Positions 26,201 to 35,767 of a DNA stretch of 64,000 nucleotides are shown in pieces. Under the pieces are notes generated by a model, which saw only the letters and a program-made list of their open reading frames with translations, ran no database searches and was not told where the DNA came from. This DNA comes from Eretmocerus hayati. Taxonomy: Eukaryota; Arthropoda; Insecta; Hymenoptera; Aphelinidae. The position numbers and the translations under genes are program-made. The stretch spans positions 14,949,268 to 15,013,267 of the forward strand of contig CM056744.1 in assembly GCA_029851415.1 (NCBI GenBank). The letters run 5' to 3'. How positions within the stretch are numbered: position 1 is the first letter of the stretch; every line of letters starts with the position of its first letter.

Positions 26201-29200
26201 GCCTCGCAAACTAAATTGATGCAGAAAAGATAGGTTGAAAAACTTTTCGAAATCACTCCGAAATCTGTTTAAAAAATCAGACACAGGCATGTGGGCGATG
26301 AGATTTTGACAGGCGATACCGACGAATATAGTCACTACTAGGTCACTACATGTCCCTGGTGAGTGGCCATTGGAAGTTCCAAGAGCTTTGACCATTCTTT
26401 CTCCAGGAGCGACCAAATTGAATATTTTCAGTTTGGTACGAACGGCTTACAACATATTGTCACGTTTTCTAGTTAACGAAGATGAATTCATGCCGCGTAT
26501 AATGATTCTGTGGAGTAAAAAATTAATCATAACAATACCAACATCCTGAACTTTCGGATCGCGAAGTTGTTTCGAAATGACTCACCTGAATGAAATCCAA
26601 CAAAAATGCATCATTCATCATGAACTAACTAGGAGGGGGTCAGGCCTTCGGATCACGGATTCGCCTGAAACTTTGGAAATAGTCTCCTTTTGGCTTAGAA
26701 AGAAGATATCCAAAACCACGCTTGCCAACGCTCAAGCGTTTCTGAGCTACCGCATACGATTCATGCATTACAGTCTACCCATATTCATAAAAAATGGTAT
26801 ATACATATAGATATACTGTAATGCATATGTTTTAGCCTGTTGCTCAAAAACGCTTAAGCGTTGGCAAGCGCGGTTTTGGATATCTCCTTCCTGTGCTAAA
26901 CGAAGACTATTCCCAGAGTTTCAAGCAAATCCGTGATCCGAAGGCCTGACCCCTTCCTTGTAAGTTATCTCGGAAATCCAGATTCAAGCCGCGAATAAGC
27001 GAGTCAGGGTACCTATGTATACCGAGGGACTCCGCTTTGCAAGACCGCGAATGAGTGGATTACACGGATACCGAGACCGCAAATAGTGGGGGTTGCCTGT
27101 ATAGTGGTTATCGTCCATTGATATTGTACCTATACATTTACATCGCGAGGGTGAAATTGAATAAAAAACTGTCGCATAAAAATTTTCTATGATTATTTAT
27201 GTTCTTCCATATTCCGAGGTCGAAGATAAGTGTTCCCATGCTTTAGTCAAAACATGGAAACATGGAAAAACTCAACCTCTAATGGCCTTGATGAAAAAGA
27301 CATTTCAGGTCAACCGAACGTTTCCTGAGAATAAAGGGATATGTGCGTCCCGGTTTTTCGCAATTGCGAACAATCTCCGAAATGACAAAGGAAGAAGGAA
27401 TGATTCCTCGGATACAGAGTATTTCATTTTGTTGAAGATCTCTGAAAATGTAATGTAATTCCGGGGACAATGAGATGAGAGATATCCTCAAAGTTATTAT
27501 CATTCACGAAAGGTTGTACGCGACTTCAATAGATATTGTTATATTAATGCAACAGACATTCAACGAGACAAAAGTTTGAAACGAACTACCTCGAATTCGA
27601 TGTATAAAAATCACAGATTTCTCAAGTCCCCTATGAGGGTTTCCATGGAACTTTTAACTGTTGACCCTCTGGAATAAAAAAAAATTTCCTCATCGCACAC
27701 GTTTGACATGGGTTTCATGTAATTCTTAGACCTTGAAAACATGTGAATAAAGTGGTGCCACTCTCTTCCAAGCCAAGGTATTTGGTTTAGAACGACAAGT
27801 GCGGAATTTCACACTTGAAACATTCGTGAATGCACTTCGATCGAATAGAAAACATTGTCTAGACGATCGATACGGATTATATTTTGTCTGACTTGACTTT
27901 AAGATGAAATTCATCATTAATTTTTCCAAAATTCGATGTAAATTTCCAAAATTGAGTCAAGAGCTATGAGTCTCATTTCAATTTCTAGAATACACTGTGG
28001 TGTTGTTTTATTCATATTTCAGCCGTATACTATTTGAAAATCAAGAAAATCGCGATACCATCACATTTAGAGGCTTATTTAGCTTACCATCCGGATTCAA
28101 ATATTTCTCCTCAGCTTCTCACAGAAATACCGGTCGACAATTGCAACTCAGAACAGTGCGGTTATATCCTTTTTGTGATGAGGAGAAAAGAGCACAACGT
28201 CCCAACCCTGTGCTTCGCGTCTTCTGAGTATGACATCAAAAAATGACCATTTTCATAGCCAGTGGCGCGATAACATTTCGCACAAGGTATTTCATCGTTT
28301 GGGTCAACAATAGCCAGAGAAAGTTTTCCCACAAAACTCGGTTACATCGGTGAATGAGAGCTGATATCATAGCCAAATTAGCGCACACCTCTGAATCAAA
28401 CATTTTCTCAAAATATGAGATTAATAGATGGATATATCATTCCAGCAAAGTAGTTGAGGCATAGGTATTTTAGTTACATCCTTATCAATTCAAAAACTCG
28501 CGTTGGTACGTTTGTAAACTACCCAAAAATCATCTTTTTCGCAGTCTGCTATTGACGAATCAGGATGCGTTTCAACAAAAAAGAATGTAGTCCATATTGA
28601 ATGATGCCAAATACTATGAAATGCCATTCCTGCGTACTCCGAATAGTTCAAAATACACCTGGAACACTGCAGTAACACAAAACTTAAAAGTTCCATGGAA
28701 ACCCTCCTATATATCTTTGAAAATACTGGATGAAAAATATTAGACTCCAGCCTACCATTCCAAACTAACGTTTCAAATTCTTAATGTAATGGAATGATTC
28801 AAGAAATTATCTTTGAAATTTTCAGACGAGCGTCTACAAAATCTACAAACCGAATCGGCGAAAAATGATTTTGTGATGAGGCAGGAAATTCAGCTTCAGG
28901 CAGCAAATGTATCTGCAGAGGCACGTAAAATACAATCCGATGCAGAACAAGTTGCTCAAAAATACAAGGATGCAAATCAGGCCCTGAGTCAAAGGGTGAC
29001 TAAGAGTAAAGATGACATATGGAGAGCCAAGGGTTTGCTTCAACGAGCGTCAGATTTAACCGCTGTCACGCAAAGTAAACTCAAAGAATTGGATGGTATG
29101 GAAGGTGTATACAAAGACAATGAAAGATTATTACGTAATCTTACAGAAGAGGTTGACAGATTAAGCAAAAAAATGGACGAACATTTGGCTGATATTGAGT

Positions 29201-29232
29201 CGAAGGCTCAAGTGTATAGACAATGTTCGTAG
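8370..29232 (+). CDS. LanB1: Laminin subunit beta (laminin B1 chain), complete gene of 15 coding exons
   Basis: The beta chain of the laminin alpha-beta-gamma trimer, secreted and built into basement membranes. Coding exons: 8370-8430, 11913-11981, 15031-15256, 16132-16440, 17030-17592, 17686-17865, 18116-18441, 18557-18967, 19603-19813, 20185-20631, 20948-21455, 21678-22080, 22545-23225, 24326-24887 and 28826-29232. Every junction is GT/AG and in phase. The total is 5364 nt, or 1787 residues, which matches known beta chains of about 1790. Order: signal peptide, LN domain, five LE repeats, LF domain, eight LE repeats, coiled coil with a cysteine-rich beta knob, C-terminal Cys. The start was chosen because it begins the hydrophobic leader [18 protein letters not shown]. 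The LF domain separates this chain from gamma, which has an L4 domain. Insects normally have one beta chain, so the LanB1 name is well supported. Confidence 0.97.
9915..10750. repeat. Imperfect foldback element in LanB1 intron 1
   Basis: The left arm (about 9917-10230: AAGAATGCGAAGACAAAAAT, GTGCGATGTGTTTCTATGCG, then GATCATTTTCTAACAAGAAT) is matched in reverse complement by about 10440-10748. Both arms are eroded. The rest of intron 1 (8431-11912) shows no gene. Confidence 0.6.
12130..12635. repeat. Three-copy repeat cluster (two direct, one inverted) in LanB1 intron 2
   Basis: A unit of about 150 bp containing AAAGGTTTGGCGAATTCGAG and TCATCTCGCATAAATTG occurs at about 12135-12290. It recurs diverged in the same direction at 12318-12475 and in reverse at 12485-12630, where CGCCAAACCTTTTTTTGGCG marks the inverted end. 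Open frames here are shadows. The rest of intron 2 (11982-15030) shows no gene. Confidence 0.65.
15563..15704. repeat. Palindromic MITE-like element in LanB1 intron 3
   Basis: The left arm AAAATAGTAGATTTCGCATC ... ATGAGGTTGTAGCTCGCTTC pairs with the right arm GAAGCGAAGAACCTCATAAC ... GGTGCGAATGCTATTTT. The loop carries CGAGCCGCAGGCAAGG, which resembles GGAGCCGAAGGCGAGG near 9881 in intron 1, so the family may have another relic there. Confidence 0.65.
17217..18400 (+). CDS. LanB1: LanB1 exons 5-7: LE repeats 1-5
   Basis: Five laminin-type EGF-like repeats follow the LN domain, each with the C-x-C ... C-x-C ... C-x-x-C spacing. They start at [48 protein letters not shown] and [13 protein letters not shown]. 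The last is a half repeat interrupted by the LF domain, as in other beta chains. Introns 5 (93 nt) and 7 (115 nt) are very short. Intron 5 (17593-17685) is a multiple of three and has no in-frame stop. Confidence 0.95.
18357..19813 (+). CDS. LanB1: LanB1 exons 7-9: LF domain (domain IV)
   Basis: After [20 protein letters not shown] the chain enters the beta-specific LF globule, about residues 550-785. Landmarks are [64 protein letters not shown] and [13 protein letters not shown]. Exon 8 ends at TCG followed by GTAAGT; exon 9 ends in phase 1 at GTGAGT. The globule identifies the chain as beta rather than gamma. Its role in other species is mainly structural. Confidence 0.93.
20185..21930 (+). 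CDS. LanB1: LanB1 exons 10-12: LE repeats 6-13
   Basis: Eight further laminin EGF-like repeats begin at [73 protein letters not shown] and [11 protein letters not shown]. Together with the five earlier repeats this gives the 13 expected for a beta-1 type chain. Exon 10 ends in phase 1 at GTGAGG. Exon 11 ends AAAGA, phase 2, at GTGAGT. The repeats form the rod of the short arm. Confidence 0.94.
21931..29232 (+). CDS. LanB1: LanB1 exons 12-15: coiled-coil long arm with beta knob and C-terminal cysteine
   Basis: From [15 protein letters not shown] onward the sequence is heptad-rich and forms the coiled coil that assembles with the alpha and gamma chains. It is interrupted near residues 1405-1435 by the cysteine-rich beta knob ([14 protein letters not shown]...CGVCGG) in exon 13. 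Exon 14 begins at ATGACACGACTTCGG after a TTTGTAG acceptor and ends in phase 1. Exon 15 lies 3.9 kb further on and ends VYRQCS then TAG. The penultimate Cys matches the disulfide partner used by beta chains to pair with gamma. Confidence 0.95.
22167..22292. mobile_element. Palindromic MITE in LanB1 intron 12, target duplication GTAC
   Basis: A 126-bp element whose ends are inverted (ACTGGGGAAGGTGGTGAAT ... CAGTTCAGTTCACTTTC ... TTGAGT), flanked by GTAC at 22163-22166 and 22293-22296. A second family member lies at 55451-55590. A further small inverted pair (GTACGCTCGAGAG at 22293 and CTCTCGAGTGTAC ending at 22373) adjoins it and ends at a third GTAC. Confidence 0.75.
23226..24325. other. LanB1 intron 13; no gene or clear element seen
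   Basis: About 1.1 kb of intron sequence. Only a short hairpin near 23643-23670 (TAGTATCAAGG ... TTTGATACTGG) stands out. Confidence 0.5.
25419..26013. repeat. Long palindromic element in LanB1 intron 14
   Basis: Two arms of about 265 bp (25419-25683 and 25751-26013) are near-perfect reverse complements around a loop of about 67 bp. The outer ends read GCCCCTTCCACGTAGACTTC and ATCCACGTGAAAGGGGC. There is no coding capacity. It looks like a foldback or MITE; its right end lies only 16 bp from the next element. Confidence 0.8.
26030..27099. mobile_element. Non-autonomous pogo/Tigger-like element with TA target duplication in LanB1 intron 14
   Basis: Terminal inverted repeats start CAGGTAACCCCCGCTATTTG and end AAATAGTGGGGGTTGCCTG, flanked by TA on both sides (26028-26029 and 27100-27101). 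The CAGG...CCTG ends with a TA duplication fit Tc1/mariner-pogo relatives. No transposase frame is present. A separate palindrome (26631-26958) lies inside. Confidence 0.75.
26631..26958. repeat. Palindrome nested in the pogo-like element
   Basis: Arms of 144 bp each (26631-26774 and 26815-26958) begin AGGAGGGGGTCAGGCCTTCG and end AAGGCCTGACCCCTTCCT, with a 40-bp AT-rich loop containing TATACATATAGATATA. The arms are close to perfect, suggesting a recent insertion or an intrinsic foldback core. Confidence 0.75.
27102..28825. other. Remainder of LanB1 intron 14; no gene seen
   Basis: Non-coding. A 22-bp motif containing AGGGTTTCCATGGAACTTTT near 27629 recurs inverted near 28685-28707, but the sequence between does not pair, so no element is called. 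Confidence 0.4.
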
Positions 29233-30047
29233 GTAGGTTTTGACAAATGGAATCAAGTCGAAATACTTTTTTCGCGAGTCACTGAATTACGAGTTATTCA
29301 ACAGAATTTCAATAATTCAAATTTGTCTCTGATTCTCGCTCGTAGCACAAATGAGTATCCTGAGTATGTGGCGAAATTTTTCATTAGGCTCTGAATGATT
29401 TGTTGAGTAGATTAAAATGTTCAAATTACGTGTCTCAAATTTTTTTTTGTACAACGTTGAAGTTGATTCAAGTTCCATTCTAAATACCATTTTTGATTAT
29501 TATGATGAAAATATTTTACTTGCTGCTGTGAAGATTTTCTATCGTTTACAAATGACTTTACGCGTGAGGACACGATAGTCTTAATGATTCTTTCCAAATT
29601 GCAAGTTCCTATGGATGACATTTGACACGGTGTACTAAACAATCTCAGTTCCGTACTTTAGTTGATACTTACCCACCAGGTGCATTGAAGCTGTGAATCG
29701 AAAAATTCTATCAAAATATTGTGTGAAGGGTTGATATAATTCATGTACCATCTGAAGATATTTCAAATGACCTTGAGTCAATGGGGTGACACTACGGTCT
29801 TATAAATGCGAGTGACACTAATACCAGAAAAGCATTCTATAATTTTATTGCGGAGTTTTGAAATTTATTGACATGATAAGAATCTCAATGCGATCTGTCT
29901 TGAAGACATTTGTCAAAGTTTGTGATGCACGAGAAAAATTTTGTAAGACCACGCATGGTAATTCTTCTATGCAAGTGCCATAAATTGAAAGTCGATCAAA
30001 TTGATATCAAATGGGGAAACTTCGAGTTAACGGAGGAGCCATTCACC

Positions 30048-30662
30048 AATAAAAAATTATCGTGGCACCTCTTTGGCGTTTTTTTTTTTGTTTAAATTTT
30101 GAAAATGGAATGAGACTTTTTCATTTGATAATCTATCAATCATAAATATTCTCTTGGTATTGCACGATCAAAATCGAGATTGATGAGATGGATCTTGGAA
30201 GATCGGAACTTCTGAGATCAAATGCCATTACTAATTTATAACGAATCACTGAGATAAATGAGTAATTTAGTTTTTTATAACGTTGGCTATGATGACAATA
30301 CAACATTTTACAGAATTTTTAAACAGCGTTTGCATTGTACTTAGATGAAATAAGTTTGTAATAAGTTTGATTGACAATATTGAGTGTGCTTTTGAAATTA
30401 CAATAGATTAACAATTGAAATATTGAAATGAATGTAAGTCTGGATATGAGAGTACCATGTCCTAAAGAAATTGCTCAAAAATAACAAAGTGCCGAAATGC
30501 CAAATGTGCAAGAGGTCAATTCTTGAATAAGAGATCAAAATAGTTATGTTTTCTTTTTTAAAGCTGAAACCAAAAGTCCTGAGTATGAATCTGTTACATT
30601 ATCATAGATTGAAATATTATAATGGATGAATATTTGTAAGCTTCATGAAGTTACTTAATAAA
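30048..30662 (+). terminator. Candidate LanB1 polyadenylation signals
   Basis: AATAAA occurs at 30048-30053 and at 30657-30662. The second is followed by a T-rich stretch near 30680. The 3' UTR would be about 0.85 or 1.45 kb. Sequence 29233-30047 shows no other gene. Confidence 0.45.
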
Positions 30663-30913
30663 AATAGTAAAATGTAAAATAGTACTTTATTTTCGCGATG
30701 CATGAGCATTCTTTTGGACTGTAAATCGTTCCCATTTGAGTTGGATCATTCCGAGCTTGGCCTCGGAATTTTAATCGATAGCTTATTATACAATTCTTTT
30801 TTCCAAAAATTGTTTCCAAGATTTCAGATTGACGAGGGCGCTCGAATAACTAGCTCAGCCGCGCCAATCGTATTCCTTCTACTCATCTTCTTAAGACCCG
30901 CAACGCATTTGTT

Positions 30914-31063
30914 ATATATGTCGTAGGCCGATAGAATTTTTAGAGGGATGGATTAATGTTCAATGCAAAACCACTGTTTGAACGAACTCCTGTGATGCTC
31001 CTCACGTACTTACGCGTGTGAAATCCTAATGGCCTGAAAATCCTATCGGCCTACGACATATAT
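30914..31063. repeat. Palindromic MITE downstream of LanB1
   Basis: A 150-bp segment with inverted ends ATATATGTCGTAGGCCGATA and TATCGGCCTACGACATATAT. Its right end abuts the next TIR element. Confidence 0.75.
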
Positions 31064-31473
31064 GGTTGATTCCGCCGAAAGAGTGATTTTTTGGACCCAA
31101 AATCGACGCAGGGAGTGATTTGGGTCAAAAAATCATTTCAGCCCCAGACGAGTTCTGGTGTCTCATAGCAGTTTATTTACACTTGTTTGGGCACAAAAAG
31201 GAAGTATCTAGAGCCGCGTATCTCAAAAGTAAAGTCAGATGAAGATATGTGTAGTTTAAGGGGTCGTAGAGGGGGACGGAATTGACATTTCGCCAGAAAT
31301 ATTCCCGCGGCTCGCCAACTAATCGTTGACTCTTTTCCGCATAGATTTGATCGAATGCAACCAAGAAATCAAGAAAACACATCCCAAAAAATTGCTACAA
31401 TGCATATTCAAACCCTCAGAAACTTGGGGGAGCTCGGAACACGGAAAATCACACTTTCAACGGAATCACTGAT
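31064..31473. mobile_element. Short copy of a TIR element family (related to 51382-52322)
   Basis: The ends are GTTGATTCCGCCGAAAGAG and TTTCAACGGAATCACTGAT. Interior blocks, such as CCCCAGACGAGTTCTGGTG, CACAAAAAGGAAGTATCTAG and AGAGGGGGACGGAATTGAC, reappear in reverse orientation in the longer copy at 51382-52322. This copy is internally deleted. No transposase frame. Confidence 0.75.
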
Positions 31474-31673
31474 ACACTGCTACATCGGCCGTCAAAAGTA
31501 AGCGGCACTTGTCCTACAAAGATACGATTGGAAAACGATTGGCGTGCATGGCTACGAGAATAATTCGAGCACCTTTCTCAATTACTCACACAGTAATACT
31601 TTTCAACTCAAAATTCAGCGTGTTCAGTCTAACTATTCGTAATCAAAATTTGGAATAAAGAAGAAGTAATATA

Positions 31674-32698
31674 TGACAAGGGCGGTTCGGGCAAGGGGTC
31701 GCTTGGTAACATTCCCTTGGATTCCTCGTCACTGGTCACTTTTGGCACAACATGGACGTCGAGGAGGTTGAGGTCAGGGATGTGGTTGATGAGGTTGAGG
31801 TTGAGTGAATTCACACACAGAATGTTTACACAAATATGACACAGGAACCAAAGTGCGTAAAACAATTATGGAATGTTCACGAGGTCGCGGTCACGACGTT
31901 CCTGACGGCACCAGGATACGTCGGAGTAACGGAGCAGCGTGGCCACGGCTGGGCCGAGTGTCGTGGAGAGTGCGTCGCGACGGCGGTTCGAAAGTGGACT
32001 GTGTTTTGAGCTTGGACAGCTCAGGTTTATATAGGCGGGCTAAGCCGCAGAGAGTGTGTAACGCTAAGCAACGTTACGGCGTATGAAATACGCTATGTGT
32101 AACGCGCGGATGCGTTGCGTGTGTACCCGAGGGTGTAACGGTAAGATGCGTTTCCTTATGGGAAACGCGCCATGGTGAACGTGTCGTTGCGTTACATGTT
32201 TTTGGTGAGAGGTAACGGTAAGCGGCGTTTCCTTAGGGAAGATTCCCATGGTTAACGCTGCTTTGCGTTACATGTTTCTGTGAGTGGTAACGGTAAGCGG
32301 CGTTTCTAGGTATGAAATTGGCGTAAGTAACGTTCCTTTGCGTTATGCGAAAAAAATGCATGTAACTGCAAGTTGCGTTTCAGATATATGAGAAAGTGTG
32401 GGGTAACGCGCGGATGCGTTACAAAAAGTGGGTGATCGTTTATCCATGTCATAAAAGTAACGGGGTGCCACGTTACTTTTATGTTAATGATGCAAATGAA
32501 TGGTAACGGGGTGCTTCGTTACTAAGCCTGTAACGGGGTGCCTCGTTACGTGTTTAATAAGCGTCGTGTAACTGTAAGATGCGTTACCGCGATGTATGGC
32601 ATGTGTGAGTTGAAAGAGTGATACGAATATGATTTTGATTGAGCGCACGGGAAACAATGTGCTCGACGGAAAAATTAGATGTGTGCATGCACGCGTCA
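31674..32698 (-). repeat. 3' LTR of the non-autonomous retrotransposon
   Basis: Direct copy of 34325-35349. It contains a series of about 14 imperfect 20-bp palindromes of the form GTAACG-N8-CGTTAC between 32058 and 32597. Confidence 0.93.
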
Positions 32699-34307
32699 GG
32701 CGTCCGGGGTAGGCGAGTACATTGTTCTGTGCGTTGGTTGGTTGTAGTTGGCACTTGGTTCCTTGTCGATTTTTATTCGACAATCTTTATGGTATGCTAC
32801 ACAATTTTGTAAGATTGAAAATTCATTGATTGAAATTACATGAGTATCGAATCATGGTATCATCGAAAGTCGGTACGAGCTGGAAGGAAATAGCAAGCAA
32901 TAAAGGAACAATTCCAAAAAATGAGATTAGTTGGTTGAATTATCGATGAATCAAATTGCAAATGACGTGTCGGTCCGAGACAAACTAGTCAGTATGAGTC
33001 GATGGAATAATATGTGAGATGATTCGGTATGTGGTCTCCCCGACCACGATGAACGATACCGGAGAATTTGTTGCGTTGGTGATTGATCTTGATGTGAGTT
33101 TGGCTGAAGTCTGGTGAATCTCACGTGAAGTAGATACGTTGGAGCAGGATGAGAGTGACGGTAGTGATACCTCCATTTTGGATGAAGGTTCGATATGCGG
33201 CATAGAAAAGTTCGTCGAGGTGATGGTTCACAGCAGGTGCATTTGCAGTTGACGGTACAGCGGTACGGCAGGCAATCCAGTCTGCGAAGTTGGGCGTCCG
33301 GGGTGTGACCTTCTGGTCATCCGGTTGGTTTGTTGATCGGCTTCAACATGCCACTCATCCGAGTGGAATTGGCCACCCTGGCTTCCAGGGTAGGCTGATA
33401 TACGCGCACGACGCGACTTTGGTCAAATTACACTTGCTTGGCCTGCAGAGTATTGGAGTTGACCTTCCAGGCTTTCAGGATCAGTCGGGTAGTAAAAGAA
33501 ATGTAACGTTGATGCGTCCGCAGCAAATTAAGAAAGCAGCAGCTGTTGGTCTCCAGACATCCATCTTGGTCAGCTGTGCGTATCGATAATGAAGGTAATG
33601 TAGAAAATTTTTGCGAATGAGGGTCGTGAGGCATCTGGAGTAGCTAGTTCCAAAGTGCGACCTCGCAGTGTGACGATCTCGACCTTGAGGAGTAGCCAGG
33701 GTACTCAGTCGATTGAGGACCATCAATGTTGATTTTTATAACGAAGTATTCGATGAACCTGAACAAAACCGAGCCTCGTCCGGGGCTCTGGATTGGTTGA
33801 GACGATCCTTGTCGTCGTTGACCTGCGCGAGCCGGGTTTTGATGCTTCGCCGGGCTGCGGTTGATGATGTGGCAGATGCGTATCTATGTGACATAGATGC
33901 CACTAGTTGTTGATGAGTTTACCTGGACGATGATGAATCTCGTCTGAGACTTTGAATATATTGAAATGCTCCTCTTGGCCGTTGGCTCAAGCGAACCGGG
34001 CTTTAATGCTTCACCGAGTTGCAAGGAGCCATGTGGCAGAGTAGCGTCGTTTTTACGTAGAAATGGGCGCCACTGGGTATTGATGAGCACTCCCAGAAGT
34101 GCTGAGCTGGACACAATGTCTACGCCGTGAGAATGAGGTCCACAGGACGCAACGTCGCCGATGGTCTTCGTCGGCAGTCGAGAGACTGGGTGAATCCTCC
34201 TCTCCGTCGGGGATTGCGGTGACCATGCTTATTCCCGGCTTTTCACAGGGTCGTTGGTACGTCCATCCTCCAATGGAACTCGGGAGCGAAGCCGCTCCTG
34301 TGGCCCA

Positions 34308-34321
34308 CTCGTTGGGCGCCA
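34308..34321 (-). promoter_or_regulatory. Retrotransposon primer-binding site
   Basis: Minus strand reads TGGCGCCCAACGAG, starting with TGG complementary to a tRNA 3' CCA end, and separated from the LTR by three bases (34322-34324). Confidence 0.8.
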
Positions 34322-34324
34322 AAT

Positions 34325-35349
34325 TGACAAGGGCGGTTCGGGCAAGGGGTCGCTTGGTAACATTCCCTTGGATTCCTCGTCACTGGTCACTTTTGGCACA
34401 ACATGGACGTCGAGGAGGTTGAGGTCAGGGATGTGGTTGATGAGGTTGAGGTTGAGTGAATTCACACACAGAATGTTTACACAAATATGACACAGGAACC
34501 AAAGTGCGTAAAACAATTATGGAATGTTCAAGAGGTCGCGGTCACGACGTTCCTGACGGCACCAGGATACGTCGGAGTAACGGAGCAGCGTGGCCACGGC
34601 TGGGCCGAGTGTCGTGGAGAGTGCGTCGCGACGGCGGTTCGAAAGTGGACTGTGTTTTGAGCTTGGACAGCTCAGGTTTATATAGGCGGGCTAAGCCGCA
34701 GAGAGTGTGTAACGCTAAGCAACGTTACGGCGTATGAAATACGCTATGTGTAACGCGCGGATGCGTTGCGTGTGTACCCGAGGGTGTAACGGTAAGATGC
34801 GTTTCCTTATGGGAAACGCGCCATGGTGAACGTGTCGTTGCGTTACATGTTTTTGGTGAGAGGTAACGGTAAGCGGCGTTTCCTTAGGGAAGATTCCCAT
34901 GGTTAACGCTGCTTTGCGTTACATGTTTCTGTGAGTGGTAACGGTAAGCGGCGTTTCTAGGTATGAAATTGGCGTAAGTAACGTTCCTTTGCGTTATGCG
35001 AAAAAAATGCATGTAACTGCAAGTTGCGTTTCAGATATATGAGAAAGTGTGGGGTAACGCGCGGATGCGTTACAAAAAGTGGGTGATCGTTTATCCATGT
35101 CATAAAAGTAACGGGGTGCCACGTTACTTTTATGTTAATGATGCAAATGAATGGTAACGGGGTGCTTCGTTACTAAGCCTGTAACGGGGTGCCTCGTTAC
35201 GTGTTTAATAAGCGTCGTGTAACTGTAAGATGCGTTACCGCGATGTATGGCATGTGTGAGTTGAAAGAGTGATACGAATATGATTTTGATTGAGCGCACG
35301 GGAAACAATGTGCTCGACGGAAAAATTAGATGTGTGCATGCACGCGTCA
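34325..35349 (-). repeat. 5' LTR of the non-autonomous retrotransposon
   Basis: Same length as its partner; next to the primer-binding site. The palindrome series lies at 34709-35248. Confidence 0.93.
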
Positions 35350-35767
35350 TATAGATAGTTATTCCATCATCAAAGTGTGTCGAAACCATGGCAAGGCGTT
35401 TGGAGACGGAAATATATACACTGAAGAATGAACTTCTTTCATTGCCTGTAACCTCGGTATTGGAGTTTCGTATTTGAAACAAGTTTTGAATGGAATGGGA
35501 ATTTCCAACTCCCCGTAGAAATGAGTGACTAATAACTGGCCAAGTCGTATTGCTACTAGTCATAAGACCTATACTAGCCATCCGGTATGCAGAAAAAATA
35601 TTTGAAAAGTGGTGTGATTTCTACCAAGTACGAGATGTGTCTAATTTGTCTGTAACTGCTGGTACTATGAGAAGAAACTCTACAGCGAGAATCATACAAA
35701 ATCAGCGACTAGTTGATCAAAATTCCAGGAATAGTAATTTAATCAAGTCTCATTTGAAAAAAACAAC

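Larger units (their letters stand above)
31674..35349 (-). mobile_element. Non-autonomous LTR retrotransposon, complete, minus orientation
   Basis: Two 1025-bp direct repeats (31674-32698 and 34325-35349, constant offset 2651) bound a 1626-bp interior. The only mismatch I noticed is C versus A at 31880/34531, so the insertion is young. The ends are TGAC...GTCA and the flanking 4-bp target duplication is TATA (31670-31673 and 35350-35353). The primer-binding site TGGCGCCCAACGAG reads on the minus strand at 34321-34308, three bases inside the right LTR, so the right LTR is the 5' one. The interior has only short frames, with no gag zinc knuckle, protease, reverse transcriptase or integrase. No purine tract is evident before the 3' LTR, which is odd. 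It must depend on proteins from another element. Confidence 0.93.

Noticed and set aside
27620..28710. Inverted 22-bp motif pair in LanB1 intron 14
   Set aside because: Sequence between and around the motifs does not pair; too short to call an element.
31805..35581. Open frames inside the LTRs and between them
   Set aside because: Identical pairs in the two LTRs; no gag, protease, reverse transcriptase or integrase motifs.
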